DNA from: Prevotellaceae bacterium
GTDB taxonomy: Bacteria > Bacteroidota > Bacteroidia > Bacteroidales > UBA932
DNA: 11,693 nucleotides
Assembly (NCBI GenBank): GCA_031285695.1
Contig: JAITVR010000136.1
Coordinates: forward strand, 1-11,693
Reading direction: 5' to 3'
Below the pieces are notes generated by a model. That model ran no database searches and was not told the origin of the DNA. It worked only from the letters and a program-made list of their open reading frames with translations. The position numbers and the translations under genes are program-made. Positions within the stretch are counted from its first letter, which is position 1, and the number at the start of each line of letters is the position of its first letter. This document shows, piece after piece, positions 7,895 through 11,693 of the stretch.

Positions 7895-8348
7895 TTTCGG
7901 AAATTCCGAAGGCAGAAAAGCTGAAGGTTTCAGCCTTACGGAGATTCCGGAAACGAAAAAACTAAAGGTTTTTAGCCTTTCGGAAATTCCGAAGGCAGAA
8001 AAGCTCAAGGTTTTACCCTTTCGCTAATTCCGAAAGTGAAAAAACTAAAGGTTTTTGCCTTTCAACAATCCGCAAAAGCAGAAAAGCTCAAGATTTTGTC
8101 TCTCCACTAAAAGCGAAAGCAGAAAAGCTCAAGATTTTAACCCTCCACTAAAAGCGAAGGCAGAAAAGCTGAAGGTTTTTGCCTTTCACTAATTCCGAAA
8201 GTGAAAAAACTAAAGGTTTTTGCCTTTCAACAATCCGAGAAAGCGAAAAAGCCGAAGGTTTTACCCTTTCACCAATAGAGAAAGCAAAAAAGCCGAAGGT
8301 TTTACCCTTTCACCAATAGAGAAAGTGAAAAATCCGAAGGTTTTAGCC
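7895..8348. repeat. Tandem array of 11 imperfect units of about 41 bp
   Basis: Units start at 7895, 7936, 7978, 8019, 8060, 8101, 8144, 8184, 8225, 8267 and 8308 and are 40-43 bp long, mostly 41. Each has a start like TTTCacTAATTCCGAA, an A-rich middle (GAAAAAaCT or CAGAAAAGCT) and an end like AAGGTTTTtgCC. The AAAGG end can pair with the CCTTT across the unit boundary, giving one small hairpin per unit. Unit 1 also contains the nearly perfect palindrome TTCGGAAATTCCGAA. The period is not a multiple of three and stops are frequent, so it is not coding. It is not CRISPR because no constant repeat alternates with unique spacers. Confidence 0.85.
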
Positions 8349-8354
8349 TTTACA

Positions 8355-9320
8355 CTAAATTAATCCGCCTGCCTTGAAGAGGTATATGCCAAACGTAATG
8401 GTAAAAATGGAGAGCAGCGAGGTTATGAGCAAAATGTTGGCGGCAAGGTCGGCATCGGCGTCCATTTTGCTGGCCATAATGTAGCTGGCCACCGCCGTGG
8501 GCACGCCAAATACCACAAATAGCACCACCAAATCTTCGCCGCTAAAGCCCAGCGTGTCGCGCAGCAGGTAGGCCGCCCCAACAAGCAGCAGCGGCGCCAG
8601 CACCAGCTTTACCACAGCGGCGCCAAGCGCCAGCCTTAGCCCCTTTGCCACCTTGCCTGCGCTAATGGAGGCGCCAATGGCGAGCATGGCCAAGGGATTT
8701 GCCAAATCGGCAAGATGCTTGACGGTAGTGGCCAAAAATTTGGTATTTTCGCTCGTAAAAAGCGGTATTTGCAGCAGCGAAAAAGGCAAGCCCAACAGTA
8801 TGCCAATAATTAGCGGGTTGCGCGCAATGCCGTACACCGCCTTGGCCACGCTTCCGCCCTGCGGGTTGCGGCTGCGGAAGGTTAGCACCACCACCGACAA
8901 AATGTTGTAGGCGGGCACCACAAAGGCGGTGAGCAAAATTCCTTTTCCGGTGTGCCCCAAAATATTAAAAATAAGCAGCAGGCCCATCATGGCGTAGTTT
9001 CCCCTAAACGAGCCCTGCACAAAGGCGCCCACCGAAGCCTTATCTTTTATAAAAACTTCGGCCACCACCCAAGCAATGGCAAAGGTTAGCGCCGTGCCGC
9101 CCACGCCGTACAGCACAAAGGCAGGGTGAAAAACTTGCGTAATGTTGGCCTGCGCCATTTCGCGAAAAAGCAGCGCCGGCAGCGCAATGTTAAAGGCAAT
9201 GCTGTTGAGCGCGCCCACCACATTTTGCGGCAGCATGCCCTGCCGCCTAATAAACCAGCCCACAAAGGTGAGCAAAAAAACCGGCAGCACGCTGTTGATG
9301 CTAAAAAGAAAAGCTTCCAT
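8355..9320 (-). CDS. AEC-family (auxin efflux carrier type) membrane transporter
   Basis: A 321-residue, very hydrophobic protein with about ten membrane segments, the normal size for this family (Mem_trans, PF03547). It begins with a helix, FSINSVLPVFLLTFVGWFIR. It contains the family's central QGSFRGNYAMMG motif and its C-terminal pattern FGVPTAVASYIMASKMDAD followed by LLITSLLSIFTITFGIYLF. AEC proteins move small organic anions such as malate or other carboxylates, but the substrate cannot be read from the sequence. ATG 9320 lies 15 nt after the aroC stop codon, so it is probably the second gene of an aroC transcript; a functional link is not evident. Its last codons (GLI and the TAG at 8355) lie in sequence resembling a decayed twelfth unit of the adjacent 41-bp array. 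Confidence 0.9.
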   Translation of the reverse strand: MEAFLFSINSVLPVFLLTFVGWFIRRQGMLPQNVVGALNSIAFNIALPALLFREMAQANITQVFHPAFVLYGVGGTALTFAIAWVVAEVFIKDKASVGAFVQGSFRGNYAMMGLLLIFNILGHTGKGILLTAFVVPAYNILSVVVLTFRSRNPQGGSVAKAVYGIARNPLIIGILLGLPFSLLQIPLFTSENTKFLATTVKHLADLANPLAMLAIGASISAGKVAKGLRLALGAAVVKLVLAPLLLVGAAYLLRDTLGFSGEDLVVLFVVFGVPTAVASYIMASKMDADADLAANILLITSLLSIFTITFGIYLFKAGGLI

Positions 9321-9323
9321 AAA

Positions 9324-9358
9324 ACAATTGACAATTTATAATTGACAATTAACAATTT
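9324..9358. repeat. Five tandem ACAATTN heptamers at the aroC-transporter junction
   Basis: On the plus strand the units are ACAATTG, ACAATTT, ATAATTG, ACAATTA and ACAATTT, at exact 7-bp spacing. They supply the final codons and stop of aroC (KIVNCQL then TAA at 9336-9338) and run to within 4 nt of the transporter start. Microrepeats of this kind are frequent between Bacteroidota genes. Confidence 0.8.
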
Positions 9359-10319
9359 TCAAATCCGCCAGTACCATAGCCGTAACGGCCTCCAGTATTA
9401 CCGGCACGCGCAGCGCAATGCAGGCGTCGTGGCGACCGCGAATAACGAGCTCGTCCACCGCATTTTTCTCGAAGTTGAAGGTGCGCTGTGGTGCGCCAAT
9501 GCTTGCTGTGGGCTTTACCGCTACGCGAAAAATAAGGTCGTTGCCGTTGCTGATGCCGCCGTTCACACCGCCGGCGTTGTTCGTTTCCGTTCTTCCGTTT
9601 TCGTCAGCTATTAGGTCGTTGTGCTCGCTGCCTTTTTGCTTTGCCGAGGCAAAACCCTCGCCAAACTCTACACCACGAATGGCCGGAATGGCAAACACCG
9701 CATGGCTTATCAGCGATTCTACCGAGTCAAAAAACGGTTCGCCCAAACCCACCGGCATGTTAGCCGCGCGGCACTCCACCACGCCGCCAAGCGAATTGCC
9801 GGCAGCCATGGCTTGCTCTAATATTTGTTCGTGCTCGCCGAATTTTACGCCGCCAATCTCCAAAATATTGGCAGCAATTTTTACTTCACCTAAAATTTTC
9901 TTTGCAACAACTCCTGCCGCAACTAAGCCCAGGGTAATTCGTCCCGAAAAATGTCCGCCGCCGCGGTAATCGGCAAAGCCGCCAAATTTTTTGGCCGCCA
10001 CAAAATCGGCATGACCGGGGCGCGGCATGGCAAGCAAGGTAGAGTAATCGCCCGAGCGCGTATTCTCATTGCGAAAAATGATTGTGATAGGTGCACCAGT
10101 GGTTTTGTTTTCAAACACGCCCGAAAGAATTTCGGGCATGTCGCTTTCCACGCGCGGAGTTGTGCCGCGTGCGCCGCTTTTTCGGCGTGCAAGGTCGGCG
10201 GTAAAATCCTCCTTGCGCAAAGCAATTCCCGCAGGGCAACCATCAATACAAACACCAACTGCCACGCCATGCGATTCGCCAAAAATGCTTACGCGAAATT
10301 TTTGTCCAAAAGAATTCAT
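9336..10319 (-). CDS. aroC: Chorismate synthase
   Basis: Chorismate synthase converts 5-enolpyruvylshikimate-3-phosphate to chorismate with reduced FMN, the last shared step to aromatic amino acids and folate. From ATG 10319 the product has 327 residues. It shows FGESHG (His17), RRKSGARGTTP, EILSGVFENKTTGAPI, RPGHAD (His103), DYRGGGHFSGR, GGVNGGISNG (250-259) and GRHDACIALRVPVILEAVTAM (295-315). His17 and His103 correspond to the two catalytic histidines. The frame stays open upstream to 10409, but that part encodes the inverted repeat; MNSFGQKFRVSIFGESHG is the family's usual beginning, which fixes the start. It is short compared with the usual 350-365 residues. The third signature has Ala where Pro is common (HDAC for HDPC) and seems one residue shorter before VPV. 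The tail KIVNCQL comes from a microrepeat. The HFSGR variant resembles clostridial rather than proteobacterial enzymes. Confidence 0.93.
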   Translation of the reverse strand: MNSFGQKFRVSIFGESHGVAVGVCIDGCPAGIALRKEDFTADLARRKSGARGTTPRVESDMPEILSGVFENKTTGAPITIIFRNENTRSGDYSTLLAMPRPGHADFVAAKKFGGFADYRGGGHFSGRITLGLVAAGVVAKKILGEVKIAANILEIGGVKFGEHEQILEQAMAAGNSLGGVVECRAANMPVGLGEPFFDSVESLISHAVFAIPAIRGVEFGEGFASAKQKGSEHNDLIADENGRTETNNAGGVNGGISNGNDLIFRVAVKPTASIGAPQRTFNFEKNAVDELVIRGRHDACIALRVPVILEAVTAMVLADLKIVNCQL

Positions 10320-10343
10320 TTTTTTAATTGTGTAGTTGCCCTT

Positions 10344-10421
10344 GTCATTGCGGGCTTGACCCGCAATCCCCAGCAATGAGAGCAGTTCGATTATGAGATT
10401 GCGGGTCAAGCCCGCAATGAC
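10344..10421. repeat. Perfect 25-bp inverted repeat in the aroC leader
   Basis: The arms at 10344-10368 and 10397-10421 are exact reverse complements with a 28-nt loop. Each arm is itself a hairpin, TGCGGG-cttga-CCCGCA, so a cruciform is possible. The motif ATTGCGGGCTTGACCCGCAA is a common dispersed intergenic repeat in bacterial genomes. It lies upstream of aroC, so an aroC transcript starting near the previous terminator would carry it in its leader. Confidence 0.85.
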
Positions 10422-10445
10422 GGCGCATAATATTTTACTTTTGAC

Positions 10446-10479
10446 AAAAAAAGCCCAAGCATACGCCCGGGCTTTTTTT
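10446..10479 (-). terminator. Rho-independent terminator after the SPOR-like lipoprotein gene
   Basis: AAAAAAAGCCC (10446-10456) pairs with GGGCTTTTTTT (10469-10479) over a 12-nt loop. On the minus strand the stem ends in a run of T, 17 nt after the lipoprotein stop codon. The symmetrical A and T tracts would also let it work on the plus strand. It separates the lipoprotein gene from aroC, which therefore needs its own promoter; I found no convincing TAnnTTTG box for it. Confidence 0.8.
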
Positions 10480-10495
10480 TATTTTTGGAAATGAA

Positions 10496-11116
10496 TTAAA
10501 TGGCCATAACCCATGCTTCACCGCCACCTTCTTCATCTTCGTAGCCTTCTTCCTCGTCCATGTACTCTTCATCGCCACCTTCTTCATCGTAGGTTTCTTC
10601 CTCAGCATACTCCTCTTCGCCACCACCTTCTTCGTCCATGTACTCTTCGTCTTCGGCGTATTCTTCTTCATCGCCGCCGCCACCGCCGAGCTGGCTGGTT
10701 ACATCATCAATGGTGCGAGCAGCTGCGCCGAATGAGCTAAACTTACCGCCTACGCAAACAAAGCTCCAACCGCCGTTGGAAACAATTTGCACATCGTCAA
10801 AAGTTTCCTGCATATCGCTCATGTACGAGGTAGCATTTGACTTTATCTTGAAGCTGCCAACCACTACGTAGAATGCCGAAGCAGGTGCAGGCTCTGCGCT
10901 TTCGTAACTGCTCATGGCCATTGCCATAGCGAGCGAATCTTGGCGCGCCTTCATTTGCAGCTCCAGCATGCGCTCTTCGTCGGCACGGCGGGCGCTATCT
11001 TGCTGCATACGAATCCTTTCAATCTCTGCCTGCTTTGCAGCAGCCTTCTTGTCAGCACGTCCGCATGAACTTGCAATAACGGCTACTCCGAGTAGAAGAA
11101 TTAAAACTTTTTTCAT
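10496..11116 (-). CDS. SPOR-like lipoprotein with acidic repeat insertion
   Basis: A 206-residue protein. Residues 1-18 are a lipoprotein signal (VLILLLGVAVIASSC), with lipidation at Cys18. Residues 21-70 are a charged, likely helical stretch rich in Lys, Arg, Glu and Met. Residues 82-142 resemble a SPOR domain (FYVVVGSFKIKSNATSYMSD, then GGWSFVCVGGKFSSFGAA). Residues 149-199 are almost only Glu, Asp, Tyr and Gly, in loose repeats of EEY and DEEGG. The protein ends EAWVMAI, which looks like the last SPOR beta strand, so the acidic part appears inserted inside the domain. SPOR domains bind peptidoglycan with bare glycan strands, often at division sites. The residues after Cys18 (GRADKK) lack the acidic surface-export signal of Bacteroidota, so the protein probably faces the periplasm. 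The ATG is fixed by the signal sequence. The specific role is unknown. Confidence 0.78.
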   Translation of the reverse strand: MKKVLILLLGVAVIASSCGRADKKAAAKQAEIERIRMQQDSARRADEERMLELQMKARQDSLAMAMAMSSYESAEPAPASAFYVVVGSFKIKSNATSYMSDMQETFDDVQIVSNGGWSFVCVGGKFSSFGAAARTIDDVTSQLGGGGGDEEEYAEDEEYMDEEGGGEEEYAEEETYDEEGGDEEYMDEEEGYEDEEGGGEAWVMAI

Positions 11117-11173
11117 GGTAAAAAATGATTTTTGAGTTTACTAAATTTTGTTTTTTCGCTAAAATTCTGACTG

Positions 11174-11205
11174 TAAAGTTATATCATATTTTACAAACAA
11201 CCAAA
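11174..11205 (-). promoter_or_regulatory. Candidate promoter of the SPOR-like lipoprotein gene
   Basis: On the minus strand TTTG (11205-11202) is followed after 20 nt by TAACTTTA (11181-11174), seven of eight positions of the Bacteroidota TAnnTTTG box. It lies about 57 nt before ATG 11116, in the AT-rich gap after gyrB. This suggests the lipoprotein gene is transcribed separately from gyrB. Confidence 0.45.
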
Positions 11206-11254
11206 ATTTTACGCTTTTTTTTGATTTTTTTGTACTAATAACAAATCTTTTGGG

Positions 11255-11693
11255 CTACGCATCAATGCGGGCGTAACGCGCGTTGGACTCAATGAAATCG
11301 CGGCGCGGAGCCACTTCGTCGCCCATAAGCATGGAGAAAATGCGGTCGGCTTCGGCGGCACTTTCAATGCTTACCTGCCGCAGGGTGCGGTAGGCGGGGT
11401 TCATGGTGGTGTCCCACAGCTGCTCGGGGTTCATTTCGCCAAGACCCTTGTAGCGCTGCACGTGCACGCTGCTTTCCTTGCCCTTACCCAGCTCTTCTAC
11501 TGCGATTTGGCGCTGGTCTTCACTCCAACAGTATTGCTCTTGCTTGCCTTTTTTTACTAAGTAAAGTGGCGGCGTGGCGATGTACAGGTAGCCATTTTTT
11601 ACCAAATCGACCATGTAGCGGAAGAAAAATGTCATGATGAGCGTGGCAATGTGGCTTCCGTCCACGTCGGCATCGGTCATGATGATGACCTTG
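11255..11693 (-). CDS. gyrB: DNA gyrase subunit B, C-terminal part (5' end outside window)
   Basis: The frame is open through the right edge, so only the last 146 codons are present. They begin [15 protein letters not shown], the TOPRIM DxD metal-binding motif needed for DNA cleavage and rejoining. [21 protein letters not shown] follows, then the gyrase signature [21 protein letters not shown] and the family ending [21 protein letters not shown]. GyrB is the ATPase subunit of the A2B2 gyrase that introduces negative supercoils. The TTFFFRYM segment and KKGKQEQY favour GyrB over ParE. The internal ATG at 11680 is not the start. Confidence 0.95.
   Translation of the reverse strand, partial: KVIIMTDADVDGSHIATLIMTFFFRYMVDLVKNGYLYIATPPLYLVKKGKQEQYCWSEDQRQIAVEELGKGKESSVHVQRYKGLGEMNPEQLWDTTMNPAYRTLRQVSIESAAEADRIFSMLMGDEVAPRRDFIESNARYARIDA

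Larger units (their letters stand above)
7666..8354. other. Long convergent intergenic region filled with repeats
   Basis: This 689-bp stretch separates the receptor and transporter stop codons. It holds a cloverleaf-like palindrome at 7674-7772, a small hairpin GTAGC (7826-7830) / GCTAC (7838-7842), and the tandem array from 7895. All frames are broken by stops or are translations of repeats. I see no protein gene and no canonical GC-hairpin-plus-T-run terminator. The structured repeats may do the work of ending both transcripts. Confidence 0.7.

Noticed and set aside
7895..8348. CRISPR array
   Set aside because: Repeats are contiguous and diverge throughout; there are no unique spacers between constant repeats and no cas genes.
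10320..10409. N-terminal extension of aroC to an upstream ATG at 10409
   Set aside because: The extra residues translate the inverted repeat (LLSLLGIAGQARND), while the family's conserved start MNSFGQKFRVS begins at 10319.

Overview
The window looks like chromosomal DNA of a member of the Bacteroidota. Several independent signs agree. There is a hybrid two-component system (HTCS) sensor with Reg_prop and Y_Y_Y domains, and a TonB-dependent receptor opening with a CarboxypepD_reg-like domain. Promoter boxes match the Bacteroidota -7 consensus TAnnTTTG, mostly as TATCTTTG. There are also dispersed extragenic palindromes. Coding DNA is moderately GC-rich and intergenic DNA is AT-rich. Order or genus cannot be fixed from this sequence.

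Layout, left to right. Positions 1-3762 (minus) hold 1254 codons of an HTCS histidine kinase whose C-terminus lies beyond the left edge. Positions 3763-4278 are intergenic, with the HTCS promoter, a divergent promoter driving only a 30-codon ORF or a small RNA, and one extragenic palindrome. Positions 4279-5034 (minus) encode a PAS-like/LuxR-type regulator. A 282-bp divergent region with apparently overlapping promoters and a second palindrome copy separates it from a 782-residue TonB-dependent receptor (5317-7665, plus). Positions 7666-8354, between convergent genes, hold a cloverleaf-like palindromic element and an 11-unit, about 41-bp tandem repeat array. Positions 8355-9320 (minus, AEC-family transporter) and 9336-10319 (minus, chorismate synthase aroC) form a tight pair joined by a heptamer microrepeat. 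The aroC leader carries a perfect 25-bp inverted repeat. Positions 10496-11116 (minus) encode a SPOR-like lipoprotein with an acidic Glu/Tyr/Gly-rich insertion and its own terminator. Positions 11255-11693 (minus) are the C-terminal part of gyrB, cut by the right edge.

How the genes relate. gyrB and aroC are housekeeping genes. The HTCS, the LuxR-type regulator and the receptor suggest sensing and uptake at the envelope. No susD-like gene or degradative enzyme is present here, so this is not a visible SusCD-type utilisation locus. The divergent arrangement of the LuxR-type regulator and the receptor makes a regulatory link plausible but unproven. I saw no clear new multi-gene system. The most unusual material is the non-coding DNA (41-bp array, cloverleaf element, orphan promoter with micro-ORF or RNA) and the acidic insertion in the SPOR-like lipoprotein.
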